A stretch of DNA of 64,000 nt from an uncultured Victivallis sp. (lineage in GTDB: Bacteria; Verrucomicrobiota; Lentisphaeria; Victivallales; Victivallaceae): the NCBI GenBank assembly GCA_944389935.1, contig CALXOE010000007.1:21598-85597 (forward strand), written 5' to 3'. The notes under the pieces are model-generated. The model worked only from the letters and a program-made list of their open reading frames with translations. It searched no databases and had not been told where the DNA came from. The position numbers were made by a program, and so were the translations under genes. Shown here in pieces: positions 45,138-53,855 of the stretch; positions within the stretch are counted from its first letter, which is position 1, and every line of letters starts with the position of its first letter.

Positions 45138-48071
45138 TCATTCCGCGTAGAGAATTCTGACGTTCCGGACCAGAAGATCGATCTCCCGCCGCGTCGTGTT
45201 GAGTCCGAACCGCAGCATACGGATCGAAGCGGGGTCGAAATCGTGCTGTCCGAACGAAACGGTGCGGGTCTCCCACTCCGCCCCCGGACTCGCCGCCTTG
45301 AGGAAATAGGCGGTGCCGACCTCCTTTTCCGTCCCCGGAACTGCCATCACGAGCATCTGGCGGATATCGTATGGAGGAACGGCTTTCGTTTCAAACGAGA
45401 TCCCGATCGCTCCGGCAAGTGACTCCTCCGGGAGGTGCAGCACGTATTCCGGATAGAACCAGCGGTCGTTGACGGTGGGAGCGAAACGGGCCGAAAAACG
45501 GATCGCCTTTTCGGCCTGATCGAACGAAATCTCCATTTCTCCAGAAGCATTCTTCCGCCAGTTTTCCGGACGGAGCGCGCCGGAGAGTTCGACACGGCGG
45601 GTCGTCCGGTCGAGATTTGTGTAGCAGGTGAGCGGAATCAGCAGCGGAGAAACCGGCTGCCCGGAAAACGTTCCCTCCGCCCGGAACGCCCCTTTGCGTC
45701 CGGAATCGATCTCCGGAGTGAATTTGAGGAGGTACTCGGCCCGGCCGGATGCGGGAATGGCGCACTCCGCGGGCAGTCCGATGAATCGCCCTCCGGAAAG
45801 TTCGATCGTGCCGGACTGCTCTCGCCCGGAGAGATTCCAGACGATGAGTTTCAGAAAAACGTTCTCGCGGCAGATATCGGCGGATTCCCGGTCGATCGAG
45901 AGCGTGAAATCATTCGAGAGTTCGGTCTGAAAGACGATGGAACGGTTGTAACGGCTCCCGTCGGCGTTTTTGCGTTCCGGCGAACGCGGCGGACGGCGGG
46001 TCGGCTCAAGTCCGGAGAGCCCGGAGAGAAACGCGGGCATCCGCGTTGAAACCAGCTTCAGTACGCCGTTCTCCGGCCGGACCTCAAACGGCGTGCCGAA
46101 AACGTTGCGTCCGCGATAGAGCTGCTCCCCCGCGGCCGGAAGTGAAAACGACTCGTCCCGTTCGCCGGTCCGCCTGAATTCTTCGCTTGACGGTTCGGTG
46201 TCGAGCTCCGACTTCGTCCAGTAGACAAGCGTCCGGGTCCCGTCCGGCTGGCGGTAGAGAAATCCGCGCACATCGGGATTGCCGAGATCGATCTCCCCCT
46301 CAAGCTCGGCGTTTTCAAGTTCGGCAGTGAGGTTCGAGTATGCGATCAGGGCGGGCTTGGCGGTGAAATCCCCCCGCATGAGTCCCCAGTCTTTGCTGCC
46401 GCCGTTCTCGGTGTAGGGAGACAAAACGAAGAAGAAGTCGCGGTCGAATCCCTCGAACTGAAGCTGAATCATCGCTTTCGGCAGAAACTCCGCTACGAGC
46501 ATCTCCTGTTCCGGGCTGTGCGCTTTCGCCCCAGCAATGCAGCTTTCGAGCCGGGCGGGTCCCTCGGCGCGGCAGCCGTTCTCCGTCATCCAGACCCGGC
46601 GCGCCTCGAGACCGTACCGGCGCAGAAATGCAAACATGTTCCGGGAGAGTTCCGGATACTCCGTCAGCGACCGGTAGGAGTGGATCGCGTAGATGTCGAA
46701 ATACTCTCCGGCCGCGTTTTTCATGAGGGTTTCGCTGTATGGACTCAATTCAGTCTTGGCGATTCCGGCGATGGAGACGGGCAGTTTCGCGTTTCCGGCC
46801 TTGTAGCCGAGATAGGCGGCTTTCAGCGCGGAAGCGTAGTCCCAGGCTCCCTCGACGGTGTAATAGATGTCCGGTTCGTTCCAGAACTCAAACGCACCGG
46901 CCGTCCCGCGAAACTCCACGGCGAGTCTCTTCGCGTAGTTGTAGACCGCGGCGAGATCGCGCGGAAGCGCGGAAACCGTCGTCGCCGATTTCGCCCAGCC
47001 CGGAGCATTGTGATACATGCCGAGAATCGGGATTCCCCGTTTGTGCAGCAGTTCGGCATTGGTCTTGTACTGTCCGAAGCGGAAGTCACCGCGGCGCGGT
47101 TCCGTTTCGCTCCAGCTCAGGCGGTAGCGGACCATCGCGGCGCCGGAACGGTACGCGAGTTCGGAGACGGTTTCAAACCCCTCCTGCGGGTGACGGCTGT
47201 TCCGGCTGTCGGCACGGGCGAGCCAGCTCTGCGCGGAGTCGAGCGCAAAAAAACTGTCGGGATTGCGTTTCCGGTTTGCGGGATTCGCAACGACACCGAA
47301 ACTGCGCTCCCCGGAAAAAGAGACCCCTCCTTTCCCCTCAAATTCCAGCGTGTAGTAACCGCGCGGAAGCCGGTTGAGCCGCAAACCGCCCCGCGCCGGC
47401 CACTTTCCGGTTCTGATCAGATTGCCCTGACTGTCCCGCAACGTCCAGGAAGCGGGTGCCGGAATACCGTCGAGCAGTGAGAACGACAGCGGTTCCGTCT
47501 CAAAGAACATGGTTCCGGGGGCTGCGGCGACGACGACGGCGGCGGCATCGAATTCTGGCCTCCACGGCCGGCTGCTGAGCACCTCGATGTTGCGGAGGCG
47601 GTAGGAGAGGCGGTTTCCGCCCGGATTGGCCCCGATCTGAATGGTTGAGACCCCGGCGGGATCGATCTTCGCCTCTTTGAAGTTGACCGCGACCTTCTGC
47701 CACGAGCCGTCCGGTTTCGGCAGCGCGTAATTCGGGTGCCCGTCCATCATGAGAAAAACATGGCGGAATCCCTTTGGATCAGGATCGAATTTGATCTCGA
47801 AACGCAACTCTTCCGCATCCTCGAAATTCTCGACGGGTTTCCGGAATGTGAGTTTCTGGTAACACCAGCGGTCGACTCCGGCGGGGAATTCGGCCTCGAT
47901 CCGGACCACGCCCTTTCCGCCGGACGTGATCCGGCTCTCCCCGGAGCTGTGCGCCTGAAACCGGGCCGGATCGTTCAACCCGGCCGACCACGGCAGCGGG
48001 CGAAGCCCATCCGCCGCCGCCGCCAGAATTTCCGCTGCAACAACCGCAGCCAGAATGCAGATTCTCTTCAT
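45138..48071 (-). CDS. Secreted glycoside hydrolase, clan GH-A type
   Basis: 977 aa. Signal peptide about residues 1-20 (MKRICILAAVVAAEILAAAA). An N-terminal carbohydrate-binding-like beta domain (residues 30-165) is followed by a linker domain, then a (beta/alpha)8 barrel with acid/base Glu399 in FEFWNEPDIY and nucleophile Glu497 in VWMTENGCR. These two are consistent with clan GH-A (for example GH39, GH5 or GH10 relatives). The last 250 residues are another beta-sandwich pair with a second binding-like domain (LVMAVPGTEKEV, VRNVRILYAE). The exact family and substrate are not determined. It lies 32 bp after the pseudopilin gene. Confidence 0.8.
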   Translation of the reverse strand: MKRICILAAVVAAEILAAAADGLRPLPWSAGLNDPARFQAHSSGESRITSGGKGVVRIEAEFPAGVDRWCYQKLTFRKPVENFEDAEELRFEIKFDPDPKGFRHVFLMMDGHPNYALPKPDGSWQKVAVNFKEAKIDPAGVSTIQIGANPGGNRLSYRLRNIEVLSSRPWRPEFDAAAVVVAAAPGTMFFETEPLSFSLLDGIPAPASWTLRDSQGNLIRTGKWPARGGLRLNRLPRGYYTLEFEGKGGVSFSGERSFGVVANPANRKRNPDSFFALDSAQSWLARADSRNSRHPQEGFETVSELAYRSGAAMVRYRLSWSETEPRRGDFRFGQYKTNAELLHKRGIPILGMYHNAPGWAKSATTVSALPRDLAAVYNYAKRLAVEFRGTAGAFEFWNEPDIYYTVEGAWDYASALKAAYLGYKAGNAKLPVSIAGIAKTELSPYSETLMKNAAGEYFDIYAIHSYRSLTEYPELSRNMFAFLRRYGLEARRVWMTENGCRAEGPARLESCIAGAKAHSPEQEMLVAEFLPKAMIQLQFEGFDRDFFFVLSPYTENGGSKDWGLMRGDFTAKPALIAYSNLTAELENAELEGEIDLGNPDVRGFLYRQPDGTRTLVYWTKSELDTEPSSEEFRRTGERDESFSLPAAGEQLYRGRNVFGTPFEVRPENGVLKLVSTRMPAFLSGLSGLEPTRRPPRSPERKNADGSRYNRSIVFQTELSNDFTLSIDRESADICRENVFLKLIVWNLSGREQSGTIELSGGRFIGLPAECAIPASGRAEYLLKFTPEIDSGRKGAFRAEGTFSGQPVSPLLIPLTCYTNLDRTTRRVELSGALRPENWRKNASGEMEISFDQAEKAIRFSARFAPTVNDRWFYPEYVLHLPEESLAGAIGISFETKAVPPYDIRQMLVMAVPGTEKEVGTAYFLKAASPGAEWETRTVSFGQHDFDPASIRMLRFGLNTTRREIDLLVRNVRILYAE

Positions 48072-48103
48072 GATGTTTCAAACACCGATTTCCGCAGGAA
48101 CTG

Positions 48104-49345
48104 TTACAATCCAACCCGGCTTCCGCCATCGATCACCGACGTGAAGCCGAGTACCTTCAAATCCGCTTTCGCCTGAGAAGCGGCATGCCCGTCGAAGAAA
48201 CTCATATTGCAGCGTCCGGCATGGTGAATCGAAATGCCGCTGCTGGCATTTCCGGACCCGTTCCAGGTCGGGCTGTAAGTCCATAAGCCCTTGCCGGAAT
48301 ACGTCGACTCGGCCGTGCACATTGTGTCTGCGAACATGAAGATTTTCGTCGGGGTTCTCATGCGCCCGATCGCATAGTAGAGGCTGTCTTCACTGCCGTT
48401 TCTCACGGCAAAATTGCCCCATTCTTCTTTCTTGTTGTTATACCACGAATCGACGAGAGAGCTGCGATACATTCCATAGGTGCGAAAATAATCTCCGTCA
48501 TCCACTTCCAGCGACGGGCAGTTCCGGATCTTCTCATCCAGGTAATTCAGCAAAATCAGTCTGGTACCCCAGGGTTTCGGCCCCGGCATGACGTGAGTGA
48601 ACATCAGCCCATTATAATCATCGGCATAGAACGAAAAGGACTTGAACAACTGGGAATAGCGGCTCAGACAATTGGCGGCCCGCCCCCGTTTCCGTGCCTG
48701 ATTCAGCGCCGGCAGCAGCATGCTTGCCAGAATCGCAATGATCGCAATCACCACGAGGAGCTCTATGAGCGTAAATGCCGTTTTTTTCGTTACCAGGTCG
48801 TGGGCTTTGACCGTTGCAGGGTCGTGGGAGGCTGGGGGCGTGTCCGCCGCCCCCCGCACCCCCTGCGGCCGGCAAGGTGCCGGTGCCGCGTACGGGTCGG
48901 AGCCGGACTCGGCTGCGGTCGGCCGGTGCGGGGAGAAAGAGCCGCAAAAACGCGAACGGCTCTTCCCGCTTTTCTGCGGAAAGACCCATTCGCGTTTTTG
49001 CTCCACTTCGCCGCTTGCCGAGCGGAGACTCTGTTGCGCGGCGATGATCGGCTGATGGAGTATTTGAGGGACGGTTGGTACGGGGAGAGACGCGCTCTTG
49101 CGAGCCGCTTTCTCTCCCCCGAACCCCTCTCTTGTTCTGCCGGGCACGAAAATGGGTTGCGGGGCGGGAACAAGGCGGGGCGTTTGAGAGTGAATCGCTT
49201 TCTCTCCCCCGAACCCCTCTCTTGACTGCAGAGCGGAAACGGAGGAATGTTTGCATGTCCGGCAACCATTCACCATTAAAAATTCGATCGATGTAGAATC
49301 TTTGCGGAAGAGGAGTTCTACTAAACGAGCAGATGATTTGCGCAT
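48104..49345 (-). CDS. Pseudopilin-like protein with a long repeat-derived N-terminal extension
   Basis: The conserved part begins at [20 protein letters not shown], the prepilin leader, and the C-terminus has IHHAGRCNMSFFDGHAASQ, as in other PVC pseudopilins. No start codon with a good ribosome-binding site lies close to the leader. The frame stays open for about 190 codons upstream through repeat DNA, including two copies of REGFGGEKA. Candidate starts are ATG 49345 (16 bp after the upstream regulator, used here), ATG 49276 and GTG 48859; the last gives a 28-residue leader but poor RBS. An N-terminal extension this long would block normal prepilin processing unless it is removed. Confidence 0.6.
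   Translation of the reverse strand: MRKSSARLVELLFRKDSTSIEFLMVNGCRTCKHSSVSALQSREGFGGEKAIHSQTPRLVPAPQPIFVPGRTREGFGGEKAARKSASLPVPTVPQILHQPIIAAQQSLRSASGEVEQKREWVFPQKSGKSRSRFCGSFSPHRPTAAESGSDPYAAPAPCRPQGVRGAADTPPASHDPATVKAHDLVTKKTAFTLIELLVVIAIIAILASMLLPALNQARKRGRAANCLSRYSQLFKSFSFYADDYNGLMFTHVMPGPKPWGTRLILLNYLDEKIRNCPSLEVDDGDYFRTYGMYRSSLVDSWYNNKKEEWGNFAVRNGSEDSLYYAIGRMRTPTKIFMFADTMCTAESTYSGKGLWTYSPTWNGSGNASSGISIHHAGRCNMSFFDGHAASQAKADLKVLGFTSVIDGGSRVGL
48809..48913 (+). repeat. Dispersed repeat, copy A
   Basis: Bases 48812-48913 match 63899-64000 at 97 of 102 positions without gaps (same orientation). The first 30 bases (48811-48840) also match 63851-63880 at 27 of 30. It overlaps the reading frame of the pseudopilin extension on the minus strand. 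Confidence 0.85.
48943..49002. repeat. Long inverted repeat inside the repeat region
   Basis: GCAAAAACGCGAACGG at 48943-48958 and its near reverse complement at 48987-49002 (15 of 16 pairs) enclose a 28-base loop, giving a stable stem. Confidence 0.6.
49106..49134 (+). repeat. 29-bp direct repeat, first copy
   Basis: Identical to 49196-49224, 90 bp away. The spacing is a multiple of three, so on the minus strand both encode REGFGGEKA in frame. Confidence 0.8.
49196..49224 (+). repeat. 29-bp direct repeat, second copy
   Basis: Identical to 49106-49134. Confidence 0.8.
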
Positions 49346-49361
49346 GTTCACATTCTTTCTT

Positions 49362-50476
49362 TTATACGTGCAGGTCCTGATAATATGCATTCAGCCCCGG
49401 CAGAGTTCCGGCGGCGAAGGAGACGGGAATGGGACGGGTACTCGCGCGCTCCGTCACTTTCGGGACGGAGAAGAGCGCAATGCGCTCGCCCGTGTCGAAC
49501 CGGTCCCACATGCGGTGGATTTCCCGGGCGAGAGCGGCGATGCTCGCGTGCAGATCGACTCCGAGCGTCGTGAGCGGCGGCTCCGTATAATTCGCACAGA
49601 GCGCGGACCGGAACCGACCACGCTGATCTCCTCGGGGACCCGGTAACCATGTGCTTTCAGCGCGCGAATCGCCCCCTGAGCGGCGTAGTCGCTGATGACG
49701 AAGAGCGCGGTGAAATCAGGCCGGTTCGCCTCGAGATAGGCGTGAAGCGTGTCATGCGCCATCGTCGGCGAATAATTTCCCACTTCCGGCGCACAGGGCA
49801 GCACCGTGACCCGGCAGCCACGACGCCGGGCGAATTCCGGAAAAGCGTCCATCTCGATGCGGTTTCCACCGACGGGCGGCTCGGCGACGAGCATTGTGAG
49901 GCTGCGATGACCGAGGCAGACCAGGTAATCGACCAGTTCCATGATGTCGTACTCGAATTTGCGGAATGTGCAGTGCAATCCGGCGTCGGTCAGATTGCGA
50001 TCCATGAAGATGATCGGACGGGGGCTCTGCGAAGCGTAGATGATCTCCTCGCGTGTCAGCGGCCGGGCGGGAGGACAGACGATGAGGACGTCGGCCGGCG
50101 ACTCTTTCAGCAGCGGAACAAAGTCGCTGCGGTAATCATAGGCGAGAGATCCGACCTCGTAGTAGTCGGCCAGACTCTGAAACTCCTCCTGAAGCCAGCG
50201 CGAAGCTTCGCGCAGCTCCTCATTGACCCACTGATTGTGGAAGAACACGACATTGCGGCGCTTATGAAGATTCCGGACGTAATAGCCGTATTGATGGCGA
50301 TGCTCAAGCAAACCGTCCCCGGTCAGCGTCTGAAGTGCCAGATCCGCAACGCGGCGGCTCACATGATAACGCGCGATTATCTCGCGGATTCCGTAAAATT
50401 TACCGCCGGTCCGAAAGAGTTTCAGCTCTTTGAGCAGTTGCGCATATAAAGTATTGGCCCGTTCCTGCAACAGCAT
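49362..50476 (-). pseudogene. GntR-HTH / LacI-type regulator with a one-base frameshift
   Basis: From ATG 50476 (GAGGG upstream) the first frame gives a GntR-type winged HTH (FYGIREIIARYHVSRRVADL) and a LacI/periplasmic-binding-like effector domain up to EEISVVG near 49613. The next frame then continues as FRSALCANYTEPPLTTLGV and runs to a TAA at 49362 (NAYYQDLHV), matching the usual LacI-type end. One missing base would explain the break, so this is a damaged gene or an assembly error. It is the first gene of the GH/pilin locus and has two operator-like palindromes in its promoter. Confidence 0.8.
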
Positions 50477-50508
50477 GCGTCCCTCACCCGTTTGATTTTC
50501 CAACAGAT

Positions 50509-50550
50509 ATTATGTAGAATGTGCACATGGAACACAAAAAATGTACACAT
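50509..50550 (-). promoter_or_regulatory. Promoter with two operator-like palindromes
   Basis: Minus strand TTGTGT - 17 bp - CATAAT. A perfect 10-bp palindrome ATGTGCACAT (50519-50528) lies between the boxes, and a near copy ATGTACACAT (50541-50550) lies just upstream of the -35. The centres are 22 bp apart, two helical turns, as expected for a dimeric or tetrameric repressor acting on its own gene. Confidence 0.6.
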
Positions 50551-50677
50551 AAAAACATGATTTTTTTATTTTAAGCACATTTTCCTCCTGTTTCAACCCG
50601 ATTTTGTGCCCATGAGACGGGAAAACAAGACAAATCGGAGCATTTTGGAAAAAAGCGCCGCTTTTTCGGCAGAGGGC

Positions 50678-50706
50678 TTGATTTTTCGGGAACGCGCGGC
50701 TATTTT
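50678..50706 (+). promoter_or_regulatory. Promoter of tRNA-Leu
   Basis: Plus strand TTGATT - 17 bp - TATTTT, 14 bp before the tRNA. Confidence 0.6.
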
Positions 50707-50720
50707 AATAACCATGATAT

Positions 50721-50804
50721 GCCGGGGTGGCGGAATGGCAGACGCAGTTGACTCAAAATCAACCGGTTTCGACCATGCGGGTTCAAGTCCCGCCCTCGGT
50801 ACCA
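50721..50804 (+). tRNA. tRNA-Leu(CAA)
   Basis: 84 nt. Acceptor stem GCCGGGG pairs with CCTCGGT allowing two wobbles, and CCA is encoded. The anticodon stem GTTGA/TCAAC holds the loop CTCAAAA, so the anticodon is CAA. The TTCAAGT loop is intact and a class II variable arm is present. Confidence 0.95.
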
Positions 50805-50865
50805 CTTTCTCTGTCGTTTTCCCGGAATCTTTCCTCCACGGGAAATGTTCACCGTTTTCCCGGAA

Positions 50866-51930
50866 TCACTCTGCGCGAGGGAGAATATGGGGATTTTCGA
50901 CCGTCGTTCCCGGGATCAGCCGGTGAATCCGGCTGTTCTCGCCGGAGATCAGATCCAGCAATGAGGAAACCGCAACCTTTCCGACTGTGGAATCCTCCAT
51001 CTTTCCCATCGCGATTTCCTGCGGCAGCAGCGCAGCACGCGCCGGAGCATCGAGCGTGGCAAGCTGAAACGGCAGTTCACATCCGCCTCCGGCCGGGTGA
51101 GCCGCTTCCAGCACGCCCGGAACCATCTCGCGGGAAGCGCACAATACTCCATCGAATCTGAAACTCCTCTTCCCGGCAGCGAACAGAGCCTCGCGCGCAT
51201 CCTCCGGCATATACCGGGAGTAATGCACAAAAAGTTCCGCCCCGCTCTGCGCAAGCGCCTCATCGACCCCCTGACGCATCGCGGTCGTGACCGAACTCTG
51301 TTCCGGTCCGGCAAGATAAAGCAGCTTTCTGCATCCCGCCCGCAACAGCGCCCCGGCCACATCGTGCGCAACCGCGCGGTAATCGCTCGCCACAAAATTC
51401 ACCCCGTCGGCGGAAACGTCGAGCGGCCGGTTCGTGATGAACACATAAGGGGCTTTGTTCTCTTCCAGCTCGCGAAAACATCCGAACTCCGGAGAAGCAC
51501 CCCAGATCAGCAGTCCATCGATGGTTCCGGCCCGGAAAAGTTTCCAGTACCGCTCTTCCGGCCGCCGTTCCCCGTTGCGGAACAGCAGCATCAGATGGTA
51601 GCCGTTCTCCTCGAGCAGCGGCTCCATCCCGCCGAGAATATCGACGAAATGGGCATCCCCGAAGACGTTCCCCGGCGTAAGCGGATTAGCCGGAACGAGC
51701 AACCCGATCACGCCGCTGCGGCGCTGAAAAAGCCGCTGCGCATTCACGTTCGGGACGTAATCCAGCTCCCGCGCGGCCGCAAGCACCCGCTGCTGGGTCG
51801 CCTGCGGAATCTTTTTACCGGCACAGTTGTTCAGTACCTTTGAAACGGTGCAGGTCGACAACCCCACATATTTTGCGAGTTCGCGGATGCTGCAGCTGCT
51901 CCGGGGCGGAGGATTTTTTTCATTTTTCAT
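50866..51930 (-). CDS. LacI-family transcriptional regulator
   Basis: 354 aa from the ATG at 51930, with GGAGAG eight bases upstream. N-terminal LacI HTH SIRELAKYVGLSTCTVSKVL followed by the hinge region, then the sugar-binding domain (GLLVPANPLTPGNVF, GRDFDGVLCAS-like RFDGVLCASREMVPG, TTVENP near the end). Its start overlaps the prmC stop by 4 bp, so it is probably cotranscribed with prmC. The target sugar is unknown. Confidence 0.9.
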   Translation of the reverse strand: MKNEKNPPPRSSCSIRELAKYVGLSTCTVSKVLNNCAGKKIPQATQQRVLAAARELDYVPNVNAQRLFQRRSGVIGLLVPANPLTPGNVFGDAHFVDILGGMEPLLEENGYHLMLLFRNGERRPEERYWKLFRAGTIDGLLIWGASPEFGCFRELEENKAPYVFITNRPLDVSADGVNFVASDYRAVAHDVAGALLRAGCRKLLYLAGPEQSSVTTAMRQGVDEALAQSGAELFVHYSRYMPEDAREALFAAGKRSFRFDGVLCASREMVPGVLEAAHPAGGGCELPFQLATLDAPARAALLPQEIAMGKMEDSTVGKVAVSSLLDLISGENSRIHRLIPGTTVENPHILPRAE

Positions 51931-52793
51931 CGCACAGTCTCTCCGTGTTCCCACCTCTGTGCCGTGATGAAACGCTCCCGGTGCGTGTAATCTTTCAGGA
52001 CGGCGATTCGACAATACGCGCCACTGTCGGCCAGCAGTTGCGCGAGCCGCGGCGCCTGAGCGGGGGCCAGTTCAAAGATGACACTGCCGCCGGGCTTCAG
52101 AAACCGCGGAGCGGCAAGCGCCGCCCGTCGGATCAACTCAAAACCCGCATCGGCCGCGGTCAACGCAAGCCGCGGTTCATGACAGCGGACTTCCGGTTCA
52201 AGCGTCGCAAACTCCTCATCGGTCACATAAGGAAGATTCGCGGCAATGAGGTCGAATCGCTCTTTTTCCAGAGCATCGAAGAGATTCGATTCAACAAAGC
52301 GGACGCGCTGCGATAAACCGAGTTGTCCGGCATTGTGCATCGCAATGGCGAGCGCATCGGCACTTACATCGACGGCAGTGACATTGATGTCAGGACGCTC
52401 GTAAGCCGCTGCAAGCGCAATCGCGCCGGATCCCGTGCCGAGGTCGAGCAACGTCCCGTTCCGGGGGAGCTGTTCGACGACCCATTCCACCAGTCGCTCA
52501 GTTTCTGGCCGCGGAATCAGCACTTCCGGAGAAACATCGAGCCGGATCTCCATGAAATACGCATAACCGAGCAGATATTGCAGCGGTTCGCGCTGCGCCC
52601 GCCGGGCGGCAAGAGAGCGGATCTGCCGCTCAACATCCGACGGAACTTCCTCATCGGAACGGAGGAAGAGCTCTCCACGGCCGATTCCGGCAAGTTCGGA
52701 AATCAGAATGTCGGCATCCACGCCCGCCGACTCGATCCCCGCTGCGGTGAATTCCTCCCGCAATTCGCGGCGCAGTTCAAAAAAACGGCTCAT
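51927..52793 (-). CDS. prmC: Peptide chain release factor N5-glutamine methyltransferase
   Basis: 288 aa from the ATG at 52793 with GAGGAG upstream. The N-terminal helical domain is followed by EVLIPRPETERLVEWVVEQL and the SAM motif LLDLGTGSGAIALAAA. The motif that is NPPY in most PrmC proteins reads NLPY here, a variant seen in some members. Methylates the GGQ glutamine of release factors. It has its own promoter at 52849-52876 and overlaps the lacI-type gene. Confidence 0.92.
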   Translation of the reverse strand: MSRFFELRRELREEFTAAGIESAGVDADILISELAGIGRGELFLRSDEEVPSDVERQIRSLAARRAQREPLQYLLGYAYFMEIRLDVSPEVLIPRPETERLVEWVVEQLPRNGTLLDLGTGSGAIALAAAYERPDINVTAVDVSADALAIAMHNAGQLGLSQRVRFVESNLFDALEKERFDLIAANLPYVTDEEFATLEPEVRCHEPRLALTAADAGFELIRRAALAAPRFLKPGGSVIFELAPAQAPRLAQLLADSGAYCRIAVLKDYTHRERFITAQRWEHGETVR

Positions 52794-52848
52794 TCCGGCT
52801 GCTAAACTCCTCGTTTCGTCGTAGATATCTGCTGTAACTGATCTGCGT

Positions 52849-52876
52849 AATATAGCCCCCCTGCCGAATATTGCAA
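52849..52876 (-). promoter_or_regulatory. Promoter of prmC
   Basis: Minus strand TTGCAA - 16 bp - TATATT, in the gap between rsmE and prmC. Confidence 0.55.
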
Positions 52877-52893
52877 ATGGGCGGACGTACGAT

Positions 52894-53601
52894 TTATTCC
52901 ATGCGGGCGAGAAGCGCAGTGACGGCGAATTCGGTCCGCATGATGCGCCTCCCGAAACTGACGGGTCTGACGCCGTTCTGTTCGAGCAAGCCGATCTCGT
53001 AATCGGTGAATCCTCCCTCGGGGCCGACGAGAAGCGTGATCTTTCCGGAGAGATGGTGCGGCATTGACTCTGTCGCAGTCGGATGACCGGCGAGGGCGAG
53101 CGTTCCGGCGGCGATGCCGGGGAGTTCATCTTCGACAAACGGTTTGAAACGGCGGCGGAATTCGACGCGCGGCAGAACCGTGTCCCCCGCCTGTTCGAGT
53201 GCGAGCAACAGATGTTCCCGGATGCTGCCGGGTTCGATGAGCGGCGTCGACCAGTAGCTTTTGTCGACTTTCCAGCATTCAAGGAAAATCATCCGCTCGA
53301 CACCCATGACCGTCGCAGTATGCAGCACCTTGAGAAACGTCTTGGGCCTCGGCAGTGCGGCAATCAAAGTGACGGACAGTTTTGGCGGAGGTTCTCCGCT
53401 CAAAGTGACGGATAATTCCGTCATTTCCGGAGTAATGACGGATATTTTCGCCGTTCCTGTTTTGCCGTTGAGGAGGCCGGCCCGGCACTCTTTTCCGGGG
53501 GTGGCGCGGATCACGTCGAGAAGCTGGCGATGACGGCGGCCGGAGATCCGGGCGGTTGATTCCGAAACGAAATCGGCAAGTTCGAGCAGCAGCAGATTCA
53601 C
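52894..53601 (-). CDS. rsmE: 16S rRNA (uracil1498-N3)-methyltransferase
   Basis: 235 aa from a GTG at 53601 with GGAG eight bases upstream; the longer frame is not supported. RsmE/SPOUT pattern: LTLIAALPRPKTFLKVLHTA-type block, then HLLLALEQAGDTVLPRVEF and the knot LVGPEGGFTDYEIGLL, ending in FGRRIMRTEFAVTALLARM. Methylates U1498 of 16S rRNA. It has its own promoter and is followed by prmC. Confidence 0.92.
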   Translation of the reverse strand: MNLLLLELADFVSESTARISGRRHRQLLDVIRATPGKECRAGLLNGKTGTAKISVITPEMTELSVTLSGEPPPKLSVTLIAALPRPKTFLKVLHTATVMGVERMIFLECWKVDKSYWSTPLIEPGSIREHLLLALEQAGDTVLPRVEFRRRFKPFVEDELPGIAAGTLALAGHPTATESMPHHLSGKITLLVGPEGGFTDYEIGLLEQNGVRPVSFGRRIMRTEFAVTALLARME

Positions 53602-53670
53602 AGTAGATTCTCCGAAGCAGGGAATGGATCTCCCGCCGGAAAGCACGCATTGCCCGCCGGCTTGCGGTTT

Positions 53671-53699
53671 AATATACCGGCAGACAAACCCGAATACAA
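53671..53699 (-). promoter_or_regulatory. Promoter of rsmE
   Basis: Minus strand TTGTAT - 17 bp - TATATT, about 70 bp upstream of the GTG. Confidence 0.6.
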
Positions 53700-53772
53700 G
53701 CCGGAAAATGCCGGAACATCGGCACAGCAACGGAAAAAAACGGTAAATCTTTCCGATTTCAGGCGGAGTGAT

Positions 53773-53801
53773 TTGAAAAAAACGATTTTCAGAACTACAT
53801 T
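53773..53801 (+). promoter_or_regulatory. Promoter of the V-ATPase operon
   Basis: Plus strand TTGAAA - 17 bp - TACATT, about 55 bp upstream of atpE(V). Confidence 0.55.
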
Positions 53802-53855
53802 ACCAAGCGAATATTTACAAACAAAAAACAAAGCCTGACGGCACAGGGGGATAAA

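Noticed and set aside
52894..53601. Internal repeat in RsmE with repeated GTGACGGA-like bases as an inserted element
   Set aside because: The translation (SVTL repeats) fits the normal PUA-like region of RsmE, so it is ordinary coding sequence.
53602..53730. Longer rsmE reading frame
   Set aside because: The extra N-terminus is Cys/Gly-rich and unlike RsmE, and a GTG with GGAG matches the known N-terminus.
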